From positions 3,662,001 through 3,726,000 of the forward strand of contig CALZFC010000251.1 of assembly GCA_945643635.1 (NCBI GenBank): DNA of 64,000 nt, written 5' to 3'. The translations under genes and the position numbers were made by a program. Position 1 is the first letter of the stretch. The number at the start of each line of letters is the position of its first letter. This document shows, in pieces, positions 24,979-36,953 of this stretch. This stretch comes from Allodiplogaster sudhausi. Its lineage: Eukaryota; Nematoda; Chromadorea; Rhabditida; Diplogasteridae. The notes beneath the pieces are model-generated. The model searched no databases. It was not told the origin of the DNA and was given only the letters and a program-made list of their open reading frames with translations.

Positions 24979-25455
24979 CTACTGGTTGTTGGTGAGCAAG
25001 GCGGGGCCGGGAGCGGGCGCGGCGCCATCCGCTCCTCCCTTGTTCGCGCCCCACCAGCCGGCGTAGCCCGGGTAGCCCCAGCCGGCGTAGCCAGCATAGC
25101 CATACCCATAGCCGCCCCACGCCGGGTACGCGCCGTAGCCCTGCAAAAATTTGGAGATGGATTTAGTCGGACATTTAAAACCAATGAAATGGTTTGGAAA
25201 ATATATTTCTAAATTACAATCTTACCGCGAGGTATTGGGCATCAGCCTCCTGCGAGATAAGGAAGGCAGCGAGGACGCAGAGGAGGAGGCTTAAATGGGA
25301 ATTCACAAATAGTCGGAAGAGTTAATAAGTTCTATCATTCTTTTGACAGAAAAATTTTAATTGAAAGGGTACAAATGTCTTTTTTTAAGCAAACACAATT
25401 AATAGATTAATTTAACAAAGTATTGAATATGCCCAACTGACATCTTGGCGTACAT
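24979..25455 (-). CDS. Small secreted Gly/Tyr/Ala/Trp-rich peptide, 79 aa, 3 exons
   Basis: Exons on the minus strand are 25455-25442 (14 nt), 25289-25226 (64 nt) and 25140-24979 (162 nt), 80 codons in total with all phases and GT-AG sites matching. Residues 1-22 are a clear signal peptide, MYAKILLLCVLAAFLISQ then EADA, with likely cleavage before QYLA. The mature part is built from GY, GW and AGY units (GYGAYPAWGGYGYGYAGYAG and on), then a Gly/Ala/Pro-rich tail ending LLTNNQ. In nematodes, short secreted peptides of this composition include the NLP/CNC antimicrobial group expressed in epidermis; a cuticle or eggshell structural peptide is the other option. No dibasic processing sites are seen. 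A TATA box lies about 50 nt upstream. Confidence 0.85.
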
Positions 25456-25502
25456 TCTTGAGAGAAGGAGATAACTTCTGTCTCTCTCTCCTGTTTGCTT
25501 GA

Positions 25503-25509
25503 GTTTTAT
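25503..25509 (-). promoter_or_regulatory. TATA box of the secreted peptide gene
   Basis: The minus strand reads ACTATAAAACTC about 50 nt before the ATG at 25455. Immediately upstream are two overlapping CTCGAG palindromes (GCTCGAGCTCGAG). A TATA box is typical of highly induced effector or structural genes. Confidence 0.55.
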
Positions 25510-28398
25510 AGTGCTCGAGCTCGAGTAATTCCTGCCGCTGGCAACCAGAATTCTTCAGCTATCGTTTGCTCTCTAACTCTCTAGGCTCCCTTTCTTTCTC
25601 TTTCTCTCTCTTTCTATCTCTTTCTATCTCTTTCTCTCTCTTTCTCTCTCTTTCTCTCAAATCATTCACGTACTCTCTCGCTATCTTTTTCAAATAAACC
25701 TCAAAATTCTCATTCTCTCCTCACTTCTCTTGGCTGTTAGCATGTACTCGTGTGCCAAGTGCAACTGCAACATTTACAGAACACCTCAATCTTGCGTTCG
25801 CTCTGTCTCCCCCGATTGCTCTCGACTCTCTCCAAATATATCTCTTTACATTCCCTTCTCTCTCTCTCTCTATCTCGCTTTCTCGCTAGGTGAATGCTTC
25901 TGTTTGCATGCTACCAAGGATTCTAGCTCTCTGAACTGCGGCCGACACAAGAATTACAACTGTTCGAGCGTGTTGCACATGTCGTGCATGCACCTTAATT
26001 CATTCATACTCTCTTCTTCTCTTCCCTTCTTACTCATACTCTATCTTTCTTTCTCCTTCTCTCTATCCCGCTCGAATTGTTCATCTTCTTTCTTATACAT
26101 GCTTCTTGTCATGGATCGCGAATCCGACGTGGGCATGATTCTCCAGAGGGAATGGATCTTCTTGCTGAAGTATATTTATTGACTATTGCTATGATCGGCT
26201 GTTTCAATCCCTTATAATGAGAGGCATGCAGAGTCCCGAGTGGACCATTGCAATGTTTGGCTGATCTCGCACGTGCCGAACTCGCTTGGATTGAGAACAA
26301 ACTCATAAAGAACCAATTTGGATGTATTTCTAAAGGTATTGGAAAGTGCATGAGAAACTCGTAAGTTGATGATCTACAGAAAGGGAACAGAAGCGCAGAG
26401 TGCATCGTGCGACTGAAGGAATTCTGAGATTGCCTGGAAAGACCGATTCTTATTGACGACCGGCAGTTTTAACGGGTTTGCATGGCATAACATTATCTTC
26501 AGAAATTCCTGATTGATGAGAAGTGTTTCATATGTTCAAGTCATATACTTCTATCGCTTGATCGTAGTTGAAATGATATTTTGAGTTTGGCAGCGTTACT
26601 TTCAATAGAGCTCGCAATCACGAAACAGTGTGGGCGATTAACGACGATTCGTTCAAGAAAACAAAGACTCTCTATTTGACTGCCCACCATCTTCGCTGCA
26701 AATAGTCATGACAACAGGGAAATTTCGTTTTGCAGAAAAAATACTCAAAAATTTGGATGCTTTATGAGTTAGCTAGAGTGTAGTGACGACTAGGCTTGTC
26801 TTGGCTGTTTTTCTTGACTAGAGTGTCATGCAGAAGCCAACACAACTTGGCACAGATACGTGTAAATTTAGCGGAAGACTAGAGTCTACGCCAAGTAGGA
26901 AAAGTACGATACCATGCATGTTTACATGCGTATTAATTATATTTAGATGATGGTTTGTAAAAGAAGGCAGATTGTGAGTATGTCTTTCTTCATCAAAATG
27001 ATTAGAGAGGCTCTTGCGCCCTTACGGTTCCCTGTTTGTCCATCATTCAATTGTAATTTACTTTGTAAGCATCTACTTCAAATATTTATGTTGCTTATTA
27101 GCTTCATAACCAGCCTAACTTAATTGAAGCTTTTGTACTATATTTACAATCCTCTGCCCCCTTAAAATCGCGAAGCAAATTCACTTTTCTAGTACGTGGG
27201 CCGAGCCTGTTTAAAAATTTATGCAATTCCAGAAAGATCTCCGGATGTGGTTTCCACGCAACTGGGGATTGTCAGATCATGTGCGACTTTTTTTTGTTGG
27301 AAAAAGGACCTGCCAAAACTGCAAAAGCTGCAACCGCTAACTAGAGTGTTTTTCAGAATCAATAGAAGAATCGTGGGCGCAGGAAATAATGGGAATTGGG
27401 CAAAAGACTGATTATAAGAGTCACTTTGAGGGTCGAAACATTGCCTAAGCGAAGATTTCGGGATTTTTAAAGTTCTACAGTCATATCCTTCAGTGCCGCA
27501 ATCGTACAACAAGCAGGTTTTGCAATACGATTCGAGAGCGAATCAAAATTTATCAAAAGCCCCCCGTGAAATTGAACACAAACGATATCACTGAAAACTT
27601 GTGCACCACCATGTTTGGAAAAGTTCACTTGGACCGGCCATGCCTGCAAAAACCAGACTGTTTTTTCAGAATCAAGGACAAATTAGTGTGGGCGCAGAAA
27701 ATAATGAGAACGGGGCAGAAGACTGAAAGTTATGTACATGGAAGGTGGAACATTCCCGAAGTGAAGATTTTGGAATATTTCAAAACATATCCTTAATGCA
27801 GCAATCCTACTGCAAACAGGATAAACAACTTACCGTTATATAATTGAAAGATATATATTTGTCAAACTTCTACTGGATATAGTGACCGAGAATGTGCGCG
27901 GGACTCAAGTGCTCCTGGTATATATCCCTAACAGAGGTTTCTTTTCATCATGCCAAACCGTGACCAATATCAGATCCCCATACCAGAAATTGCCAGTCTT
28001 GTTGGCTCCACTGAAGGAGTGTAGAATTTCATTTAAAAAAACTTAAATTCTCAAGATATCAAAAAATCTTTACATGATATATTTCCCTCTTCGTTACTGT
28101 ATATATCGGTGTACTTTAACATCACTGGGAAGTCTGGGTAATGTTTACAAGGATTTTATCACGCAATCTAAACTATGGAAATCCGGAAAAAAATTCGTAT
28201 TGCGATACACTAAAGAGGCTGGTCTAAACAGATCCCTTTATATCTTGACTATTTTTATATGACTGCAAAATTTATTGTGTATAGTGGATTAAAATCAGAA
28301 CTTTGGAATATTGTTATGCAAATAATATGATAGGTGAATAATATTTCGGAGAATTGAAGTAAAGGGATGCTGCATTGAGTTATGGATAGGGTTCCATT
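25510..28398. other. No recognisable gene; CT-rich at the left
   Basis: CTTTCTCTCT-type repeats fill about 25585-25660. The open stretch at 25730-26182 is biased by CT sequence and has no family motif. The remainder to 28398 is AT-rich with short open frames only. Confidence 0.5.
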
Positions 28399-31300
28399 CT
28401 AGACGATTGGGTATTGATCCTCGCGACGAGGAGTTGGCGGCGTGCCAAGAGCGATTCGCGCAAGCAGCAGCCCAATCTCGAGTATGAAAATGACGGAGCA
28501 GCCGAGGAGGAGACTGAGCTGGCAGCCGAGAGTGCCGAGCATCGCGGAGAACTTAAATGAGATTTCAATTTTCCTGACTCCTCGTCTCTCCAAATCACAT
28601 GCTCTCTCGCACGTGCTAGGTAAAAATGATGCGCATTCAAGTTTGAGTTTGCGGCTTCCTTAGTAAGCGTGTGAATAAGTAAATCCATACCCTACAACCC
28701 TAAAACACTAATAAAAATCCAAAAAGGCTTTATTTCATAAATAAAATAACAACAGACCGAAATCGAGAGGCTCTCCACTTCGACATGTAGATCGATTGTG
28801 CCAAAGTAAATGGAAACCTCGCTCTAAAACGTCGATAGATACATATATGTACTTACATATATCTATCATACGTCAATATACAGTGAATATTAATCTAAGA
28901 TAATCTGGTCTCGAAATAAAAAATTCAAGAACTAAAAGATAACCATGCTCGCTGAGCAGTTCTTCTCAGCGACCGTGTCGTTCCCAGTCGAATTATTTCC
29001 AAGGAAACAGAGATTATTGACCTAAATTTTTGATGTACAAAATTAGTTTTAAAGGACATCTTTTAAGAAATTTAAAAATTTTGAATGAGAAAAGTACGTT
29101 TTTCTGAGTGTTCGGGGCCTGGAAGGCGCGAGTTTCGAAGACGTTTGCATGGCAAGGCACAGGGCATTCGCATTCTGGCCAGCCGGAGGGATCGCCTCGG
29201 GAGGAGAGGAGTGACGAGATGCAGGCCACTTAAAGGAGGATGGTCACCAGAATTACTTAATGCAGTTTCGAATTGCCGTGTTCAAACCGGGAGTAGACAC
29301 TCTCATTCTAGCATGGTATTTTGTAGGTCGCATTAGGTCTCGTTGTTAAAATGAGAGTGCCAAGCGCGGCGGCAATTTTCTTTCTTTAAGAGAAGAGAGA
29401 ATAAGAAAAAATAAAGCAGACTAATAATTAGTGTGTTTAGCTAACGCTTTGCGAAGCCACACGCTGGAATTCCCTCCTTCCTCACATACGTTGCATCCAT
29501 GCATCCACATTCGGCGTAGACAAAGTCCTGGTAGCACGAACGGAAGCATCCCTCAATAATGGTAGGAGGTCCTTTCGGAAAAAAACTTCGTTGTATTCAA
29601 CTGCTTGAAATTTTAGCATTCTAATAAAATGAAATATGATTAATAAAACATTGTATGTTTATCAGACATCGATGGAGTATTGAAAGTCAAAGTAGAATGA
29701 CGACACTTCGGATTTATTCCGCACGCATTTCTTGCTCATTGTCAGTCCACCATGGGCAGAATAGGAAGACTGGAGAAAAGAGAATCAATTTCTGATTAAG
29801 AGTTTTTACATTGTCGGCCTTCCTTGCCTACATATTCACAAAACACGAACCTCGCTGATGTGAATGGTCGTCTTGGTTCCTGGAAGAAGCGTAATTCCCT
29901 TGCTTTCGGCATAGACTCCAAGTGATGCTAGAAATGTTATGCATTTATCCAATAAGGCTCATTCGCTGATTTTAAGAAGAATACATGCTTGCCATGCTGT
30001 ATAAAGACATTGACGCCAGTCGTTTCTGACCAGATGGCCTGCTCATCACTTTGTGAGTCCACCGTTGCATGGAAAGCTAGTAAACGGAATAATATTAATT
30101 TCTTTCCGATAGGAAATATTGACTGGTTCAACAGTGCCTTGGTCTCCGTCAACGATGGCCTGGACGATTGAATGAGTCTGGGCAGTAGCGTCAAAAACGA
30201 AGCAGTTTCCAAGGAAAGGATCGTGCCGCTTAACGAATGCGGATCTGAAGCGGCTATTCTATTTCTCCATTTTCCAGTTTGGTATATTCTGACGCCATGT
30301 CGAGTGTCGCTCCCATGATAAAGGCACCAGCAACGACATCTTCGAGTTCCCAGCTGAGGCCCGGACGATCTTTATCCGAGATAAAGCTAAGCAGACCAGG
30401 CAGGGAGGAGGTGAAGACTGCAGCAGAACGCTTCCCAGTCGAGATCATCTGCAGATAACATTAGAGGCGGGCACGAATAGAGAGGGGAGGGTTCTATTAG
30501 AGGAGGGTTACTATTTTTTAAGTGATTGACTAAAAAATTTTATTCTTAAAAAAAGAGAATTATTGCCGGATTCAATCGAATCATCACTGGAATATAATGA
30601 ATTAGAATGAATTAATCAGTTAAAGGGGGGAAGCATATCCCATGCCTAAAGGATCCATTAGAAGTACGTCTCGAATGGAGGTATTAGACTATTAGAAAAA
30701 ATAGAACAGAGGTACACTATTGGAGGGGGGATACTATTAGATGGGGAAATGGTTCTAATAGAGAGAGGGGCACTAATAGAGACAATATAATATGTACATA
30801 TAAGCATAAATAAATATACATACATTTTATAAACACTGCAAACTCCTTCTTCCTACCTCAAAAACACTCTTTGTTGAGTCGTTGCCGAGCAGATTCACAA
30901 GCGATGTCATCGAGGCAGTGGCTTCAATTAATTCTTTTGTACTGACATATTATTGATTGCTTTCAGCGATTCTAATGTTGAATAAGGGCGATCACCGAAA
31001 AAAAAACATCGGCCCTTCGCACTCTCACGCAGCGGGTTTTGTTTGAAATGGAGTGAGAGTGCCTTCTAGCAAGCAGAATCGGCAATTCGAACATGCATTA
31101 ATCATGTATCCTTTAAGTCTCACCTATACCACACGAGGAGCCGGTGTAGCCGGACGAACACGTGCACTTTTCAATCCCATCAGGAGCAGAGCATACGGCT
31201 GCCGAGTCAACCTGCATGCATCTGAAATTGATTTTAAAAAAAAGGTATTTACTCAGAATTACTATTTTTTAAAGTGTTGTTCTCATTTCTCACCATATTG

Positions 31301-34300
31301 CTGACTAATCCTTTACCTATTCGGCACGGTGGTCGCGTTGGCCATTTTGTACGGGCCACAGTAGCCGGGAGAATAAGAGGTTGTAGTGGAACTGGCAGCT
31401 GTGCTTGAGGTTTCACTGTTCATCGTTGACTCGTCAGTCATGCCTGACAATGTCGTGGATGGCGAGGAGTCGGTCGGGATTGTCACGGTAGATGTTGAAG
31501 TGTACATCGATGAAGTGATCGGGACTGTTTCGGCCGATGTCGAAGTGACGAACGTTGAAGACGTACTTGGAGCTGAAGATGACGTGGTTGTTGATGTTGT
31601 TGTGCTTGTCGTTGTTGTTGTGGAAGTTGAAGTCGTTCCTGCAAGAAGGGGATTTAAAAAAACTACATTTATTTCATGACTTATTTAGCCAAAAAAATCC
31701 ATTGTTGTAGAATTGTTGTTTTAAATTGAGTAATACACTTGGTTATTTTTTATATGTGCTCATAACAGCACTTGCCTCCAGTGCAGGCGTTGATTACATT
31801 TTGATCCATCTCGCGCGGCCCCACTTCTTAAATCAAGAGCGTGCTACTTTATAAAATCATACATGCAGTACCGTCCAAACTTGTTTGGTCAAGAATTAAT
31901 TGTATTAATCCAATTAATATGATAAATTAAGTTAATTTAAACATCTCAAATTGCGGAGCGCAGACGCATTCTCTAACGCTTGCTCCATATAGCGAATGTA
32001 CTTTTCTGTAAAGTAAACCGCAAGCGAATGCATCCCCGCTCCGCAATTTGGTTTTGAATTATTTAAATTAATTTAATTAATCCTATTAATTGGATTAGTC
32101 CAAGGAACTGTATGTACATATGTATATGGCGAACCTGTCGTGCACGCGAAGTCATACCCGTCCACAGCAGTTCCATCGGTCCAGAACTCATATTCATCTG
32201 TCGCGTTCGCCAGTCCGACGGCGACGTTTCCTGGTGTATAATGCCACAGGCCGTCTTCCCTCTGTAACAAGCAATTTTTGATTTGCAACTGGGTAAAAAT
32301 AAAATAACAACAACAACTAATTAGACGGTTTTTTCGGGTTGCAATTAGTAGTCGGCTGACATTCCGTTTTCCTAAAAATTCTCTCCCCCTTTGCTGACCG
32401 TATGATAAAGAAGATATCCGGAAGAGCATGAGATAATGCATGTCTCGCCATCGTCTGAGGCAATAATAACACTTTCGGCGATGTGGGTACCGTCATAACA
32501 GTCAGCGCAAGTCGAGCACTTCTCATCACAAGGGTTACTTCGATATACATCGACATTCTGGCCATTCTCGCAATAATCAGGAATCGTTGCTAAATAAACA
32601 AATGTTTATTATTGCAATTCGACTTCCAATCAATATTGATTGCCGTAGTGCGTATTTGGGTTTCGGTCTGGGCACCCGTATTTTCACATCTACGCAATAC
32701 TGAGGAGAAAAATCGCTTATTGTTAGTAGGAAATTGCGAACATATTACTTCGCAGAGACAGCGCATCTCCTGATTCCCCGGAAAGCAGGGAGAAATGTTG
32801 CTTCAAACACAGCGCACAAGTTCGCCAAATGGTCTTGCTTTTCATGGCACTATTTGTTTATTGTTACATCTATGCTACATATATACTTTGTTGGTAAAAG
32901 TATTATTTTTGGGCAATTTTAGTTATTTACTTCTTATTGACTATCATTTAATAAAGTGTCGCAACTCACATTGAAACTGGCGAGAGTACTCTGGTCATGG
33001 TGCACCTCATGAGGCTATGTAATCACAGTGAGCACATTCTCGCTTACATATGTGCGATTTTCACCCTTTCTTTGGATAGACCTCCGCTAACTGATCGTTT
33101 CTTGGAAACCTTTCCCAATGAGAAAACTATTTAAAATTACAGCAAAATTAATATAAACCAAAATATATACATTTCTGTGTATAAAGAAAAGCAAAATGTG
33201 CGCACAAAATAATTAGTAAGCTAATAATATTAAAGATTGCATAAATTGATAACTTGTTTGCATGCATATGTGCAAATAAGATCATAAAATTACTTGCCTC
33301 CAGTGCAGGCGTCGATTACATCTTGATCTATCCTGTATGTCTCCGCGTCTTGAATCAAGGGCATGGTACTTTATGTCATTCATGTTTAATGTATGTACAC
33401 ATTTATGTATGCACTATACTGCGAACCTGTCGTGCACGCGAAGTCATACCCGTCCACAGTTGTTCCATCGGCGCAGAACTCATATTCATCTGTCGCGTCC
33501 GCCAGTCCGACGGCGACGTTTCCCGGGAAGTAATGCCACAAACCGTCTGCCCTCTGCAACTAGCAATGTCAGATTTGCAATTGGGTAAAAATACAATAAG
33601 AGCAACAACAACAACAACAATTGAGAGGGATTTTTTTCAGTAGGCGATTAGTAGTCTGGTGACATTCTGTTTTTACTGAATATCCTCTCCCGTTTTACTG
33701 ACCATATGATAAAGAAGATATCCGGAAGAGCATGTGAGAACGCACGTCTCGCCGTCGTCAGAGACCATAATAACGTTAGCGGTGATATTAGGGCCGCCAT
33801 AGCAGTCCGCGCAAGTCGAGCACATGCCATTGATGCAAGGGCCACTGCTATATTGATCGACAGCCTGGCCATTCGCGCAGTCAGGTGCTAATCCTCAAAA
33901 CAACTTTCCCGTTCTTGTAATTCGACTTTGAATTAGCATAACTTTTGCGACTATTACAGTGCCTATGTACGTCCTCGAAAATGGTACGAATAGTTGCAGA
34001 AAAATGCCACAATTTACTTGTTCTCGCCACAAATATTTTTTTTCATTGCTTTCTTTCTTTTCTCGGAATTTTGTTCTTTTAATTTTTACAGTCACAAATC
34101 ATTTTTTTTTATATTTTGCTTTATGTACCACAAACGAACATATCGACATATTTTTGGTATAAGCATTTTTTTTATGTAATTTTGATTGTTTTTACTTATT
34201 AGGGGTTTCCGATGTTATTTGTATTTTAAAAAAAATCGCTAACCATCGGCAATTTTCAAGGTCAAGAAGAAGAACGCCAGTTCCACAATCAACGAGAACT

Positions 34301-34316
34301 TCATTGCTATCATCAT
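28399..34316 (-). CDS. EGAS-like gene 1: secreted-type modules + EGF + DEG/ENaC domain, 20 exons, 786 aa
   Basis: Exons on the minus strand: 34316-34244 (signal peptide, FSLIVELAFFFLTLKIA), 33887-33703, 33553-33427, 33348-33298, 32589-32399, 32261-32135, 31826-31776, 31638-31317 (Ser/Thr stalk), 31221-31124 (EGF, CTCSSGYTGSSC), 30933-30857, 30448-30294, 30244-30138, 30076-29993, 29927-29851, 29769-29668, 29551-29446, 29228-29098, 29021-28944, 28823-28758, 28551-28399. They sum to 2361 nt, exactly 787 codons with stop. DEG/ENaC marks: DPFLGNCFVF, GCFRSCYQ...CGCMD, WPECECPVPC, and a final segment with LGTLGCQLSLLLGCS, the pore-lining TM2 signature. No hydrophobic TM1 or FPxVTxC motif precedes the domain, so a single-pass protein with outside N-terminus is predicted. 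Introns after 33298, 31776, 30138 and 29993 start with GC. The family is DEG/ENaC cation channels; whether this one conducts is unknown. Three inverted-repeat insertions or remnants lie in its introns or close by. Confidence 0.88.
30470..30795. mobile_element. Degraded copy of the CCGTATTT-type MITE in an intron of EGAS-like gene 1
   Basis: Shares with 17642-18073 the blocks GGGTTCTATTAGAGG, AATCATCACTGGAA, ATCCCATGCCT and GGATCCATT in the same order, plus GGGGCACTAATAGAGA near its right end. The terminal CCGTATTT is not preserved. It lies between the gene 1 exons at 30857 and 30448. Confidence 0.75.
31890..32113. mobile_element. Small palindromic element in an intron of EGAS-like gene 1
   Basis: The left half has TTAATCCAATTAAT, then AT-rich sequence, AAATTGCGGAGCG and a GCATTC end. 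The right half has the reverse complement of these in mirrored order (CGCTCCGCAATTT, ATTAATTGGATTA). The arms are roughly 80 bp around a centre near 31995. It lies between exons 32261-32135 and 31826-31776. Confidence 0.65.
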
Positions 34317-35280
34317 CTGGTTGTCCACTCAAGCGCCTCAAAAGTCCAATCTATCAAAATAAAATGAACCATCTAATTTTTATATTTTATATCAAATTCA
34401 CTTAGATTCAATTTGTGAAATAATCGATAACTATTGAGGGAAACTCAAAAAGCATTAATATTCACCTCGATGTAATAGGAAGATGCAAGAAAAGGAGGAA
34501 GGCGGAAAGAGAAAATAAGCTTGTTTTTTGCAAGGCTTGAAGGGGCGTTACGGAACAATGGGCCCATGTCCAGTAATTCCAAAGTCCATCCGAGCAGATC
34601 TTTCACTGCGTATTTACTTTGGCATCATACCTTCTTGACATCTGTCTCACTGTCGTTGTGTTACCATTGCTGCTTCTATGGAAATCTATGCCAGCAGCCC
34701 TGGCCCTTACGGGAAGAAGTTTTGCAAATTTGATCAACACTATGCTAAAAGGCAAATTGGAGCTCCAAAAGAAACTCTTAAGGGACCTAAAAGTGGGACC
34801 CTGACTAAGTAGTTGGGATGGCCAAGGGGTGTAAGTGGCTCTTATATTGTTTCTCTAGGTACCATAAGATCTCCAGAAGGCTGCTCTGTTGTCTCATAAG
34901 TCTTAGGGATTTAGGCATCTTAGGGCGTTTCAAGACGAAAAGTTGGACATTAGTGGGTCTGTATCTCGACCCCGGGGGTATTCCATATGTAGCTCAATCG
35001 ATTCAAATGAACTCGACGTGCAGCGAAAATACGATTAGTGTTATAGAACGCAGCTGACCGAACCATGGGGATGATTTATAAGTAGAATTCAGAAACTCAG
35101 TACAAAGTGCTCCCATATACCATCAGTTGCTCGTTGCGCTAGAACTGAGGGACTGCAAAGAATTCTGCAACTCTGTATTCTCTGCCGATAAAATCATTGC
35201 CACGTCCCTGTCCTATCCCTTTCTAACTCATCGAATAAACAACTTTTCTCACATCAGAATATTATATTCCTATTTTTTTT
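34317..35280. repeat. Intergenic, with a minus-oriented copy of a dispersed repeat (about 34480-34710)
   Basis: The stretch AGAAAAGGAGGAAGGCGGAAAG through CAGTAATTCCAAAGTCCATC to TTGCTTCTATGGAAATCTA matches pieces at 58335-58600 in the same orientation and at 43440-43660 and 61040-61250 in reverse. This copy lacks the long GA/CT core. No gene is seen in the rest. Confidence 0.5.
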
Positions 35281-35289
35281 ATATAAATT

Positions 35290-35835
35290 CTTCTTTTCAT
35301 CGATAGAGAAGCTGCATACAAAGTCGAAGGTTCTCGAGAAGTCTCGCCCTAACAATAAGACAACGGCATTTACATAATGGTCTTGCGCTTTAAATTTCGG
35401 TATAATATTTTTCCTTTAATTGAATTCTACTAACGATCGCCTCTCTTATTATCTTCTCTTTTTCTGCATGGTGACAAAGTTAGTAACGTCAAGAAATACA
35501 GCGCTCTAATTTTGCTTTCTATTCATAAATAAACATGATATTCGCTATAACGAACATCGTTACTATTGGATCATTATGCCGCATCGTTACACAACACTAC
35601 GAAATAAAAACAAAGAAAAATGAGGATTTATCTGTTAACCTGCTATTATTCCTACACAAGGGCGAAAAAGGGCTAGAAAACATCTACATATATTTGAGCT
35701 CATAACCATGCATCGCAGTTCTCCCCAACACCTAATGTAAGAAGAGCGGCAAAGAGAAGTCCAATCTCAAGGCCAAGAATGAAGGAAGCGCTGACGAAGA
35801 GTCGTGACCAGGGATGATCAAAGCGGGCCGAGCCC
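35290..35835 (+). pseudogene. Lys/Ser-rich coding-like fragments related to the gene at 23240
   Basis: At about 35310-35360 the plus strand reads LHTKSKVLEKSRPNNK. At 35735-35810 it reads KSGKEKSNLKAKNEGSADEE then Ser and TGA. Composition and the TKSK motif match the gene at 23240-24423. I could not assemble a full gene, so these look like remnants of a paralogue. Confidence 0.3.
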
Positions 35836-35935
35836 GGGCCGGGCCCTAGACCCGGCCCGGCCCGTTGCTAATTTGGCGGGCCCGGGCCGAGATTTTGAAA
35901 ATAGGGCCCGGCCCGGCCCGGCTTCTAATAACAAT
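35815..35935. repeat. GGCCCGG-rich island
   Basis: About 120 bp of nearly pure C and G built from GGCCCGG and CCCGGGCC units, in otherwise AT-rich DNA. It is split by a 12-bp AT-containing break and by GAGATTTTGAAAATA. The halves are partly inverted relative to each other. Confidence 0.8.
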
Positions 35936-36953
35936 GCCAAAGAAAATACGATATGGATATGTACAATGCCCTCTCATTTCTATACAATAAACCGTTTCCC
36001 CAATCTATCCCTTCCCTCCATTTCACCATTCGCAGAAACATTCACCCGACGATTCATCAATCGATTAGCGTCATCTCCAATGTTCTGCATTCATTTAAAT
36101 CAAACTACAATAATATATGTGTATACATTTGTACATACATACATACATATGTCTGCAATTTTGTGGTTTTTTACTACCCTGCATTTTCAATCGCACTCAC
36201 GAAAACTCGCTTGCAACAAGCTCAAGTGGCAAGGGGCTCGACATCTATTTCCTCTCTCAATTTTCGATGCTTCCCATTCTTACTCTCTTATCTCTTTCTT
36301 CTCTCCCTCTCATTTTTTTCTCTCTCGATAATTCCACGCCCCCTTTCGGACACCAAGTAGTAATTCATTTTACTATTTTTTCGTGGTATGTACATATGTA
36401 TGACAGTGAACAAGGTTTGGAAGCGGCCTGTCTAGCCGTTATGAGCGTTCATGTAGTGGTCATACTCTTTGTTCTTTCTGCATCCATAGCTCCACGTACT
36501 GTTTGCCTTCCTTTTATCTTTTGCATACTATGCATTGACTATAGTTGACCCATTATTTCTTCTTTTCTTTTCTCTACCACTTGGTCTTCACAATTCACCT
36601 TGCTCCACCCTGTCCCACTCATACTACTTAATCACTCTAATTCTCCACTCAATCTCTCCTTTTGCATTTGGTTTTTTTGTTCTTCAAATCTCTTCGATAA
36701 TCTAGCAATAAGGCATAATTCACCCCAGTGATCTTCTATTTTTCGTACATTTAATAATCCTTGGAAGTGATTGTTCACATATGTTTTAGCTCTACTCGTA
36801 TTGTGGTCAGTGCGAGCAACCGACTCTATATCGGTTTCTCCCTCGGCACGCTGTACTGAGTTTCCCTGGTCTACTTATAAGTCAACCTACAGCGTTCCCT
36901 GAGCTGCGTTCGATAGGTCTAAGTTTCTCGGGCGTCGAGTTGAGTCGAATGAG

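Noticed and set aside
25730..26182. 150-codon plus-strand open frame with several cysteines
   Set aside because: Half of it is CT-derived Ser/Leu sequence, and no signal peptide or family motif stands out.
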